Shown piece after piece: positions 35,714-47,077 of a stretch of 64,000 bases of DNA (within the stretch, counting starts at the first letter, position 1; every line of letters begins with the position of its first letter). This DNA is from Diphasiastrum complanatum. Taxonomy: Eukaryota; Streptophyta; Lycopodiopsida; Lycopodiales; Lycopodiaceae. The position numbers and the translations under genes are program-made. Where the stretch lies: assembly GCA_029204225.1 (NCBI GenBank), contig CM055102.1, forward strand, positions 15,872,229 through 15,936,228, read 5' to 3'. The notes beneath the pieces were generated by a model that had not been told where the DNA came from, searched no databases, and worked only from the letters and a program-made list of their open reading frames with translations.

Positions 35714-38207
35714 GAACCCAAGTGTGGTTCTTCATGAGTGTGTTATACTCCTCTTCCATTGCATCCTCCCAACATTTTACTCCTCTGGCCTGCTCATAAA
35801 AAGCAGGTTCTACCAGACTATCCTCAATAGAAGCAAGAGCAACATCAGAAAAATCAGCAAATTCTACTGATTTAGTAGAGGCACGAGTTTTCCCTTCATA
35901 GAAATGATCCACTTTGTTGTCCTGCAAAGTCTGCAACAACCATTCAGGGACTGGTTTGCCTTACCTTTTGTCAACACTTTGCTGTCCAAAGTGTTCTGAA
36001 CTTGGACCTTGCTGTCCAATGTTTTTCGAACTTGGACCTTGCTGTCCAATGTCTTCAACAGGCTGCTCTTCACCATAAATAGGTTCTTTTTGATGAACTA
36101 TGGGATGCAAAATTGAAGAAGTAGTGGGCTGTCCACTAGAAGTTGATGGCAGTCCCTTATCTTCATGATTAGATGGCAAAACCAAATCTGAAAATATTTC
36201 AAGATATGCATCATGGGGGAAGTCCCCTTTCATGACATGAGTGGGTGCAACATCATAGGACGTGTTTTCATCAAAATGAACATCACGACTCACTATGATT
36301 ATATTATTATCCATATTAAACAACCTATAGCCCTTGCTTTTGCTACTATAGCCAACAAATATGCATTTAACTCCTTTATCATCAGGCTTGGTTCTTAGCT
36401 TATCGGGAATGAAAACATAAGCCGTGCAACCAAAGATGCGTAAGTGAGAAACAGTAGGCTTCTTTTTCATAAGGACTTAATACCTTCAAGGCTTTAGTAG
36501 GACACCGATTACTAATGTAAGCCGCCATTATAACCGCTTCAACCCAGAACTTGTGAGGTAGGCCCTTTGCCTTGAGCATGCATCGAGCCATCTCCATCAT
36601 AGTGCGATTCTTTCTTTCGGCAACACCATTTTGTTGAGGTGTGTAAGGGGCTGTCATTTGATGATGGATATCTTTGCTTTGAAGATAAGTATTGAATGTA
36701 TTCTTTATATATTCCCCTCCTCGGTCGGTACGTAAGATCTTCAAAGAGTGCCCAAACTGATTTTCTATCATTGCTTGAAAATCCTTAAAGCGTTGAAAAA
36801 CTTCAAATTTTCCCTTCATAGGATAAATCCATGTAAATCTTGAAAGGTCATCAATAAAAGTAAAAAAGTACTTACACCTTCCAATGGATTCGGTCCTCAT
36901 TGGACCACATACATCACTATGAACCAAATCAAATTTGCCATCAACTCTAATAGTTCCATCAATTGGAAAAGCTTGCCTTTGAAATTTTCCAAGTATGCAT
37001 CCTTCGCATATATGTCCTTCGGGATGCTCAATATTAGGAATGTCTTCAACCATATTGAATCTCTTCAACATCTTCAAGCTAGCAAAGTTGAGATGTCCAA
37101 ACCTAGCATGCCATAATCCAGCCAACTCCAAAGAATGTGAACTTGATGCAACAAGGCAAAAAGATGATGAAGCTCTTCGCTCATAGGTATCCATAAGGAA
37201 CAATCTACCACGTAATGTTCCCGAAGCAATGATCATAAGAGATCTCTTTGGGTCTTTGATAAAACATTTGTCTTCTTTGAATTCCACAACCAATCCTTGG
37301 TTCATAATTGTAGAGACCGAAATGAGATTCTTTTCTATTTTGGGAACATAAAGTACATTACGAATGTACTTCTCCTCACCATTGGGTAAGATAATGGGGA
37401 TCACTCGTGATAAGTCATATGGCGTGTGGCACCTCTATCAATCACCCAATCAATAGATGAAAAAACAGCAACCTGTAAAGCTTGAGCTGTTTTCTGCTGA
37501 AAAACCAGCAAGATTTGAAGTGGCAGAAATCTCATCTTTAGGAAAGATGAGATTATTAGTGACAAATGCATAATCATTATTGAAAAGATTATCCTCCTTT
37601 TCAAATTGTTGTTCCAAAGTAATGATTGCAGTACTTGTATCGTCACCTTTCTCTTTTTCCTTTGCAAGCCTCTTCCTACATTCTTTGATGTGATGCCCAA
37701 ACTTCTTGCAATAATGGCACTTACCCTTCTTCTTGCAACCTTGATCTTGAGTTTCCTTAGATTTTTGATCATCTTTGGAAGTGTTGAAAGAAGGCTTCCC
37801 TTTCTCTTGGCAAGAGTCTCCCAAGCACTTTTGGAAGTCTTGCATGATCTAATATGAGGAAGGATAGATCTCTTCACTGATAATGCAATGACGGAATGTG
37901 CTTGTGCATCTCGTCGATCCCACTTCTTTTGCTCATCAGAAGACACCTCCGTAGATGATGAAGTAGTTGTTCTAGATGGTGTAATAGGTGCCAAGGTAGG
38001 CGGCCTCTCTTCGTCACCATTAACTACTTCCCACAAACCTTTAGCAATTAGAAGGTTCTTTATCATGTAGCACCACAAGGAATAGTTTGTGCCATCCAGC
38101 CTATCTTCATTAAATAAAGAACCAATAGACTCCGATTCTTTATCCATAACAAAAAAATCAGCTTGTAGTAGATAGGAAATAGACTTTCCAAGAGAAAATC
38201 TACTCAA
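35709..38207 (-). pseudogene. Ty1/copia gag-pol, truncated at the start of RT
   Basis: Gag starts near 38145 (MDKESESIGSLFNEDRLDG, then NYSLWCYMIKNLLIAKGLWE). The zinc knuckle CHYCKKFGHHIKEC is at about 37720. The protease region (WVIDRGATRHMT) near 37445 has Arg in place of Ser in the D-S-G active site. Integrase follows from 37404 (LWHARFGHLN, CEGCILGKFQ, HSDVCGPM, FIDDLSRF, RTDRGGEY, PYTPQQNGVAERKNRTM), then LRIFGCTAYVFIP to about 36000, and the very start of RT (CWEDAMEEEYNTLMKNHTW) near 35790. Frameshifts occur near 37850, 36470 and 35960. RT and RNase H are lost; the junction at 35708 leads into an unrelated ORF. No 5' LTR was recognised upstream. Confidence 0.9.
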
Positions 38208-40485
38208 AGGGCAACAACCTCAAAGCTGAAATTATGAGCACAATAGATTGCAATACTCCACATGCAATTTGCTCAACAAGGGCTGATTTCTGCACAAAAA
38301 ACAGAATGCTCACAAATAGGTAGACTTCAAATGAAGCCTAAACCAAAACCAGAAATTTGTGGCTAAAAAGAGTGCACACTATGTGCATATAGAGCTGATG
38401 GTAGCGCCCTACTATATCCAAAATCTCAACCAGAGACTACTCAAAAGAATCTATTGCTAGCAAGAATTTCCTTCCTTGCATCAACCCACGGATCTAAGAT
38501 CAAGTTGACTATATCCAGCAAGGAACAGGTTTCAACAAATCCCCATCTTGCAATAGAATTCCAAGTTCTGACACAAATCAATTGGACTTGTTATCAGCCA
38601 CTTTTCTACTGCAAGAATACTTTCGAAATTTCCCCCCTTTAAATCTTCAAACCAGATATCTACTATAATCCATAAAGGATTTCTGTAATATCTAAATATC
38701 CTATCGTTTCTGATTCATAAAACAGGTCCATTATCGATATAACAGATTCCTCCTTGAATTTTTGACCGATGTTTTGAGATTTGCCCAGGAGAAGAGATCC
38801 GAGAAAATCTTGAAAGCCAAATTGTAAGCAAATAGCAATGATGTCCCAACACAGTGACTAAACCAAAGATCTTCTTTGTTACCAAGCTTGAGAATTAACC
38901 CGTACATCAGAAAAGGATTTCTTGAAGATTCAAGTAGAGAAAATAATTTAGAAAACAGTTTCATTAACCATTTCTGTGACATTGTGGGTAATCAAAATTA
39001 CCTTTCAAGAAATCACAAAAAATCGGGTTAATTAAAGTGTTAAGAAATTCACCAACATATTCTTTATAAAGAAATAGCTTATTGGGTTTCCGGTTTTGTA
39101 AATTTGAGATATCCTATAAAAGGGGTCATGACCAATATCTCAAATTTCCGACAAAACACGTGTTTTATGACCGATGGTATTTGGCATCACTAAAATTTAC
39201 GGCCATACTATGGTCATCTGATCCAGTTAGTTTCAGATCTTCATTTTGGAATTGCCTGCGTCCCATACCACAGGTTCTTCCTCCACGAAGGCCCTCCACT
39301 TCCTGATCAAAGTGTCAGAAAAAATAATACAAGTATATTAAGTTCTCGGAAATCTATAAAAAAATCCAACTTTAACTCAAACAAACATTCTTTTGCCCCT
39401 TTCCACAATCTTTACGGTCACCGTAAGGTTCATGGTGACAGATTTAGAAATGGGGAAGATTGAACCGGCTTTTTCTTGTTCTCAATCAACAAATAGTGTT
39501 GGTACGCCCTCAACTTCAAGCACATCAAGAAACAACTATTTCGTTCCATTTTAGTCTTTCCATGCTAGGCTTTTGGGCCATTTTTAGCCATGTTAGTTTT
39601 CGAAAAAACGACACCTTGGTCAAAAATATCCAAGAATTCCTGTTCTCGGTTGCCCACAGCAGTTAATAACGCGAATATATATTTCTTCAATTGTGAAAAA
39701 GTCTTACGGAATCCCCCACCAAGAATTCAGCCCAGTCACGGCTCTATGGGTTGCATCCTCTCCCATGAGGAGGCTTATCCAAAGTTAAAATCCGACGAAA
39801 TTTGCTCGTTTTAATTCTGGGACGTCGTGTAAGCTAACAAGCTCGCCCAACGGTTTATCCAGTCATCGACAACTTCCGAGCTTTCTCGTCAGGAAATTTC
39901 CGGTTGTAAGCCCAAGCTGTAATTGTAATGGCTATTTATTGATTGAATAGATTTTGCATTCGATTTTTTTCTATTTATTGCTCAGATGAAATTCCAACAC
40001 ACTGTGGTTTAAAATTGAAACCATGTGTTTATTATATTCAGGGGGTCACCACTGTCGAGCAATGCCGGGCAAATGTTCAATTGCCTCCCCTCTTAAGAAT
40101 TTCACTCTATCTGTTTTGCAAAAGACAAACAGAAAAATTTGAAAAAATTTATCGGTTAAATCATTACGGGTATAATTTTCTTGATAAAGCACTTGCCCAA
40201 AAAACATAATTTTAATGGACAATACCATGCTTATAAAATTTATACCAATGTTTTTTGCAAAACAGATCCATGCAACAAATATACGGAAAAAATGAAGGTA
40301 TGCATTCAGAAACTATTACACTTCGCTACTTAAGCCATTACAATTCACCAAACACATTAACTGCATTTGCATTTCTTTAGTCCAAAAATGATTGAAATGC
40401 TCATGGAAACTCAAAAAAAACAAAAACTGTGCCTAAGGCCCATGGAATTTCGAAGAACGAAAAACAAAAAACCCCACCAGGCCCA
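38208..40485. other. No gene seen
   Basis: The first few hundred bases may be the leader of the - strand copia element. The rest has only short unsupported frames on both strands. Confidence 0.35.
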
Positions 40486-40603
40486 CCCCCCCCCCCCCCC
40501 CCTCTTTAATTATCCCTCCACGCTGGCCTCCTTTTGCTCGCACATCGGCCTCCTGCTACACGCGAGCAGAAAGAAGAGAGGCCCGAGCAGTCCGAACGCC
40601 CCG

Positions 40604-40653
<50 letters not shown>
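40486..40653. repeat. Poly-C run (17) and (GA)n tract
   Basis: Seventeen consecutive C at 40486-40502 and about 48 bases of GA at 40606-40653, separated by about 100 bases of GC-rich DNA. Confidence 0.95.
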
Positions 40654-40655
<2 letters not shown>

Positions 40656-41451
40656 AAGGTGGCCAAAAAACAGGCAGAAGTTGCTTTTCCCTTCTCACAA
40701 AACAATCGCAGGTTTGGAATGGAGGGGCGCACTAGCTGGGCGCAGATTTTGAGCCTAAATCTGCAGTTTTTTTCTCAGAAACCAAAGCTTAATTAGTTTT
40801 TTCCTTGATGCATAAAGCTTTTCTTGCATTCCTTCTGCTGTTTTTGCAGATTCAAGAAGCATTTAGGGCGGTTTTACAGCTACTATACATTTCTAGTTGC
40901 ATAAGCAGTCCCTATTATAGAAAATTTAGAGCTTAGCTTTGGTTTAGCTTCAGCTTGAAGCCATCCACCATTTCCATACTGCTGTTCATTCAAAACAGAG
41001 ATGCAAATAGAATGCAAACACTGTTGCCATGCATTCATGTATAAGCAACTTTTTTTTACAGATTGCATACTGGTAAGGTTTCTTAAACCAGGAAAATAGG
41101 GTATATGCTGTCCATTTTTTGCCAGAAACCCTGATTTGCAGGTTCCCATTCTTATATACAGAATAGGCTAAGTTGTAAACCATACCATCAATTTGACGGC
41201 TTTACTGATTCACACGAGCCTGCAAATTCAGTTAGTTTGTCCAAAAAACCAGCATAAACTTGTAAATTACCAAGAAACCGCCATGCAATCCTGTAAGAAA
41301 CCACCAACACTCATAGCCAGTGATTAGTCTTTTTTGTGCCTCTTTTCTTGCTTTTTTCAGATTTGAGCCAAAATTGGTTCAATAAAAAGCAAAAGACAGC
41401 TAACAAAACCATCTAAACCATAGTTTGAAAAACAAAAAGCCATAAAAACCA
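40654..41451. other. No gene seen
   Basis: T-rich, low-information DNA without a recognisable frame. It resembles intron or retroelement leader. Confidence 0.35.
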
Positions 41452-41619
41452 ATATAAAGACCTCAATCCAAGGATCTTATTCTAAGCATGCCAAACACAA
41501 GCAACACAAGGAAACCTGATGGTGGACAAACGAACTCAACCAACCTAGATCGAACGGATCTAGCCCCCAAGCTATGGATCAATCAATCAGAGAGGAATGA
41601 GGCATCACACCAGCATTTC
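41452..41619 (-). repeat. LTR-end fragment, copy of 41972-42136
   Basis: About 165 bases, nearly identical to the end of the adjacent LTR (AATATAAAGACCTCAATCCAAGG versus ATTATAAAGACCTCAATACAAGG, through GAACGGATCTAGCCCCCAAG). It is probably the truncated second LTR of the same - strand element, leaving only about 340 bases of internal DNA. Confidence 0.8.
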
Positions 41620-41956
41620 CTCTAATGGAACCCGTTGCTATCATAAAAGTGTTCTTCATGAAGTAATCGGCAACATAAGTGATTCGAGAAAACCGAAATT
41701 CACTTCCTAAATACCAGTTTGAAGTGCTTGAAAAACCGAATCGATTGTATACCTGGTAGAACACATACCACACAATCGATTATACTTCAAAAAAGAAATT
41801 TACGGGAAGAGGAATCTGAATTTTCACCACTTGTTGCTTACTCCATCATTTTCTCAAAAGTATGTCGAAATTCCGTATCACACAACGGAAAAGTCCTCAC
41901 ACAATTCGAGATTCTATCTTGAACACACATCAATGGCAAAAACGTGCTCAGAATTG

Positions 41957-41968
41957 GCTCTGATACCA
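41957..41968 (-). other. Primer binding site, tRNA-iMet
   Basis: The - strand reads TGGTATCAGAGC, immediately after the LTR end ...TTTATAAT. Confidence 0.92.
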
Positions 41969-42787
41969 ATTATAAAGACCTCAATACAAGGATCCTATTC
42001 TAAGCATGCCAAACACAAGAAACACAAGGGAACCTGATGGTGGACAAACCAACCCAACCAACCTAGATCGAACGGATCTAGCCCCCAAGCTATGGATCAA
42101 TCAATTAGAGAGGAATGAGGCATCACACCAGCAGCATCCTGCTACCGGTCATGCTAACAAGCATACACTAGTGAGAGCCCAATAGGTATACTTATACCCT
42201 TCAAGGCCCATGCACCACTAGTAGTGCACTGTGACACCTCACTGGACACCTCTGCAGCCTATTTGGGCCACGTCATCCAGTTCCCCAATGACTCACTGAT
42301 AGACCCATATAAATCCACCATCAAGTGTTTAGGCCTACAACCATTAATTATGACCATGTACACATAAGGGCCCCAATTCCCTTATAGTCACGATTAACTT
42401 ACGGGTTGTTGGTCTACAAATTAGGATCCACTCTTGGTCCCCTAGCATGGATACGCTACCTGAGACCAGTCATGGGCATGACAATGACTATCTAACTTTA
42501 TGACTATTGGCTATCCAACTACTTGACTATTGGCTTGACTATTGACTATCCAACTTTCTATAAGCTACATAGAAAGAATAAGGTACCTCCAATATGTCAA
42601 GTTGGGGTACTTAATGTCACAATTAGGCCTAGGGGACCCATGAGTCCCTACCAAGTTAATTTCATACTAACTTAGCTAACTCTAAGTTTAGTAGGCCTAA
42701 TATAATATGACCATGGTTACACAACTCTCGACCTTTTGGGTCAAAGTAACCTATGGTAATGTAAGCAATTCCATTTACATTCCAACA
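41969..42787 (-). repeat. 5' LTR of a - strand element, about 820 bases
   Basis: On the - strand it starts TGTTGGAATGTAAATGG at 42787 and ends at the primer site. The TGTTGGAA start is common in copia LTRs. No Gag follows; internal sequence is only 41620-41956. Confidence 0.7.
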
Positions 42788-44551
42788 ATGCCCGCATGTA
42801 GAGTACCTAATAGGACCCGTACTACTAGTAGGCCCCTGAACCGAGTTAGGACCCGGACATAATATTAACCATGGGGCTCTAGCCCATGGCTAGTACATAC
42901 TAACATGCATACCACTCGCATTTGGACATGTACCATAGCATGTCCCTAACTGTGGTCTCTGACACTCGGCTCTCTTAGGTTTTGGCTCGGGTTACATGCA
43001 TGTAACAATGTGCAAACTCCAACAAATGCAATCCGTGATGTGGAAGGCTCTCCAACATCTTATGGCAAAAATTCAAAATCGAATATTAAAGTTAACAACA
43101 TTTCACTTAACAAGTTTCAAGAATCAATATTGGTTTGAACTTTCAACTTCGAACGTTCAGTGTAGCGACTACGTCCATAAATTCATGATCTTTTCAGATA
43201 GCTTGGGATGCTTATTTTAGTATCTGTATATTTTTTGCTCTGGCATCCGTATTTCTTCAGCATGATGCGGTGGATGTGTTGTTGATTCGTTATTCCTAGT
43301 CTACTCTCTAGATGGCAGGTGTGGTCTTTTGGATGGTTTGGGCATTGCTATTGCTTGTTTATTAGACGCATCCATCTTCATGTTGGTTCCTTTTGTTTTT
43401 TTAGTATCATGGTCTCAATTTTTGGTAACTACATATGAGATACATTTTGATAAAATGATATCATTTGAGGCATGCTCATTATCCCGACACTTATGTTTAA
43501 TATTTTCTAAGCCCAACATTGTGGGCAACGTTTTTAAAGTCGGGTAAAGTTATAGACTGGTTATTACCACAACTATTGCTTGGGGCTATTCTTAGGGTTA
43601 CTCAAGGGTTAGGTTGACAGTTAGGGCACCTTTAACCTAACTTGTGGCACAAGTCACCTAGTTTAATATAAGTAGGTGTATTCCTTTGTTATTGCTTGTA
43701 GGGCTTTAAAACAAGGGATTTAGGGGCCTTTAGGGATACGTAAAAAAACCACAAAATTTTGATAGTGAGCCACTGGTCTGTAAGGAGGCAAATAAACTGG
43801 AAACTGGATGGGATCTTCAAGAAGTTCCTATTGTAAAAATAAGCAAGAATTCTGCAGCAGATTTCCCAGTTGTGAGGTTTCTAAATAGGTTATATGTGAG
43901 GGTCTGATAGTTATACTGAAACAAAGTCAAATAGTTTTAGCTTGCACATGCATTTTTTTGTCCATACTTGTCATCATAGTTGCCCGTTCCGGTGACAAAA
44001 TCTGGCCAGCAGATCCATCCCTCAAATGGCCACTCTTTCAGCTATGTGCACTTGAAAAATCCCAAACCAAACTGTCTGGAAATCGGGGCCCTGCTGCATT
44101 TTTCAACCTTTTCTTTTTGTATTTTTATTTTTGATACTCGTTCCATACCAGTACATTCCGGAATGTACTATACAGAACATACTGTACGTTCTGGGCTAAA
44201 ATGGTCGGAATGGGTTTTTGAGCTGCCTATGTACTTTCAACAAGAAGGTGCTTTTGCAAAGTAAAAGAAATATCCTTCAAAGCTGTAAGAGAGCCACTTG
44301 AAAATCATAGATACATGTGTTGTAAAATAATAATATATCATTGTTTTTTATATCCAGTTAACTTCCATTCAATTCTAGAATACCACTATGAAAATGATCA
44401 TGTGAAACTACCAAAAGAGCATCCAATAATTTTCAAAAAGGTGGATTGGTTTGGTAATGGAAATTCTGGTTCTATAAATTTGTGAAGTTGACTGGCTATT
44501 AACTGCTGAAAGGTGTAAAACATGTATATTTTTGTGATTGGTGTGAAACAG
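42788..44551 (+). other. No gene seen; intron before exon D
   Basis: No family motif on either strand. The last bases (TTTTTGTGATTGGTGTGAAACAG) form the acceptor region of exon D. Confidence 0.45.
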
Positions 44552-44704
44552 CGAGAGAATGAGATTACTAAGTTACTTCAGGACTGGAAGGAAGAAACAC
44601 AATTCAGTGCAAATGCTGCCAAAAAGGAGAGGGCTGATTTATGTAATCAAGTCATCAATGTGCAAACTGAGCTCCAGTCAGTTAAATCTTATCAGGACAA
44701 CAAA
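44552..44704 (+). CDS. Host gene exon D, coiled coil
   Basis: 153 bases (51 codons), phase 0 at both ends: acceptor GTGTGAAACAG, donor GTAAGC at 44705. It encodes RENEITKLLQDWKEETQF, SANAAKKERADLCNQVINV and QTELQSVKSYQDNK, a long amphipathic helix pattern. No retroelement resemblance. Joined to exon C it reads ...ESKLEQ-RENEITK... smoothly. The nearby LINE ORF1 also has coiled coil but begins with its own ATG after about 290 bases and is a separate unit. Confidence 0.7.
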
Positions 44705-44954
44705 GTAAGCATTTAGCATGTTAACATGTGTTTAAGTTACTTTGTACCTTCTATATAGAAATTGATACCTGATGCATATGAAATTGACAATTGTATTTAC
44801 TAAGCTTAACATGTGAAAAAGAGCTTGGCAGTTAAGTTGACAGGCTGAGATTGAATTTTCAGCATTTCTGAATGTGGGTGGGACTTTGTCCATAGTGTAG
44901 ACTTTTGTACAGTTAGTTCAGGTAATGATGGCTGTTGATTTAACTTTCAGGATC

Positions 44955-45571
44955 AACACATGTTTGGTTAACAATAAAATTCAAGAAGCAACATATGTTT
45001 GAGGAGAGCACTAAACTGATGTCACAGCTGAAAGGAGTAGTGGTCTCCTTACTGAAGGAGAAGAACTTGTTGCAGTCCAAAGTTGCCTTATTGGAGCAAG
45101 TGATCAACACCAAGCAGGTTGCAGCCTTGGAATCAACCACCACCATGATACGGGAACTTGAGAGTAAAATTGAGCAGCATAAAGACTCATGGGTAGCAGT
45201 CTTGAAGAAAGGCATCTCAGCCACCACGGAAGAGCGGTCAAGGGAGCAAAAGGCCCATAACATTAGGGTTCGTGGGATACCTGACACACAGGATGCCATT
45301 GCCAAAGCTACAAGATTTCTCGAGACCACTCTAGGACACATGACAGATGGGCTAGATACAGCTTGGAGGACCACCAGAGATGCAGCTACACTCATTATCT
45401 ATTTCACTTCCCTACAGAGTCGCCGAGATGCTTTGCGGTGTAGAGCTTAACCTGCGTGGCACCACTATCTATATGGATGACGACCTCACATTTATCCAGG
45501 TAGAGGAGAGGCGTAAGGCCTTTCAGGCAGCCCGAGAGTTTGGCAGACGAGTCATTTACCGAGATGGATGA
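44955..45571 (+). pseudogene. LINE ORF1 (coiled coil plus RRM-like)
   Basis: From ATG 44995 the frame has a coiled coil (LLKEKNLLQSKVALLEQVIN, MIRELESKIEQ), then KAHNIRVRGIPDTQDAI, which resembles the RNA-binding centre of L1-type ORF1 proteins (NIRIxGIPE). A frameshift near 45415 moves it to the frame reading LRGTTIYMDDDLTFIQVEER and RRKAFQAAREF, the C-terminal domain, to 45571. ORF1p binds LINE RNA as a trimer. The endonuclease frame follows directly, giving normal LINE order. Confidence 0.72.
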
Positions 45572-45599
45572 GTGCGCTTTTTTGATAGCGCTCCTAGGA

Positions 45600-46560
45600 G
45601 ATCCCAGTGCTAGGGATTTGGGGTGCCCAGGGTTGGGAGCACCCCGGGGCCCCATCCACACCACCTTCGGATTGGAGTGTGGAACTGTGCTAGCATACAT
45701 TCATCTTCTACGACAGAGGACCTTGTTGATTTTATCATAGGCATAGATATACTATTCTTCATGGAGACACACGAGAGCCCGAAGTCTTTTCCTGGATACA
45801 GATGGGACTCAGTATTCCGACGAGAGACTAGATCTGCTAGTGGACGAGGTTCGGGTAGGGTCGCCTTCTTGTACAGAGAGACTCTCCATCCGAGTATTTA
45901 CTTCATCCGACATGACGAGCAGGCCCGCTACATATGGATTCGCATCGTGGGTCAGGATATTGGTTTGGATAGAGATCTTTTTATTGCAGCTGCCAGCATG
46001 TTACTTTCCACCAGAGTCCTCGTCTTTTGCTGAGGGTATTGGATCTCCATATCAGGACCTCTCACCAGATATTATCAGATTCTCATAGCGGGGGCATATT
46101 CTCCTCACAGGGGATTTTAATGCCTGGACATCTTCGAGACAGGCAAAGTTCTTCGAAACCACTGATCAGCTGCATGTTCGTGCCCTCGACAGTGACATGC
46201 TTGGGGTTACCAGGACCTTTGCAGACAGTTTGGAACCTACTACTTCATATGGTGAGCATTTATTGTAGTTTGGAGAGGCACATGAGCTAGCCATTTATAA
46301 TGGCTTACCCCGCTGGCCAAATTCAGATTGTTATACATGCCATCCTCACAGTGGAAGACATAGTGTCGTTGACTATCTCATGGGGTCACCATCCTTTGTA
46401 CCCATAATCTCTGACTTCTACGTTTCCCCCACATTACTCTCCTTCGATATCGGCCACCTTCCACCCACTAATTCATCTACACTACCCATGCTTACCCGAG
46501 CACCCACGTACACATTTGATCCCATTTACAATACGGGACACCCCAATAGTTCACCTCACA
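45600..46560 (+). pseudogene. LINE ORF2 endonuclease domain
   Basis: An APE-type endonuclease: RIGVWNCASIHSS (strand with the catalytic Asn), DILFFMETHES (catalytic Glu), RGSGRVAFLYRE, then, after frameshifts near 46010, DFNAWTS-like and VDYLMGSPSFVPIISDFYVS with GHLPP in place of the usual SDHxP. The enzyme nicks target DNA to prime LINE insertion. At least three frame changes make it inactive. The expected linker to RT is absent: at about 46575 the sequence jumps to a LINE C-terminus and 3' end. Confidence 0.75.
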
Positions 46561-46574
46561 GCCATTGATTACTT

Positions 46575-47042
46575 CATTTTTTATTAGTGCTTGAGGATGA
46601 GGATTATGACGACGACGAGGATGATGGTCACTCACATGCTCATAGAGATCGGAGACAGTGTACTTCCCACCCTCATGTTACTACTAGGGTCACCAGACAT
46701 CCTACGTAGAGACGTACTACTACTACACATGCTCATGCTCACAGACGACGTCGACAGGCTCCAGTCCTTTCTCATGTTGTGGCTCGCATTACATCTTTTT
46801 ACAGCCTCAGCACAGCAGTAGCAACAACAGCACAGTCTTGACATCTTGACATCTTGACATAGATACATATGATTATTATGCGCACACACTCTCGCATACG
46901 TGTCTATTTTAGTTTGTACTAGGTGTTTTACTTTATTGCAGTTTTGGAGACGTTTTATATGCTCCCATAATTACCACATACTTGACATGTACTTCATCAG
47001 TCTTATATGCCTTTTGGCATGGAAACGACATTAATAAAGCTT

Positions 47043-47073
<31 letters not shown>
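46575..47073 (+). mobile_element. LINE 3' end with hairpin and (CT)n tail
   Basis: An acidic/His/Arg-rich C-terminus (LEDEDYDDDEDDGHSHAHRD) parallels the end of the copy at 63270-63440 (ELESEDEIEIPFRHRD). The 3' part ends with a stem-loop ATGCC-TTTT-GGCAT (47007-47020), TTAATAAAGC and (CT)n at 47041-47073. It lies between the endonuclease and RT sections, so the 5' LINE here is either internally deleted or a second 3' end was inserted. Confidence 0.7.
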
Positions 47074-47074
<1 letters not shown>

Positions 47075-47077
47075 CAC

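Noticed and set aside
36919-37186. Small + strand frames within the copia region
   Set aside because: They are antisense shadows of the copia integrase.
44995-45450. Coiled-coil frame as another host-gene exon
   Set aside because: It continues into NIRVRGIPD and is followed by an endonuclease frame, as in LINE ORF1.
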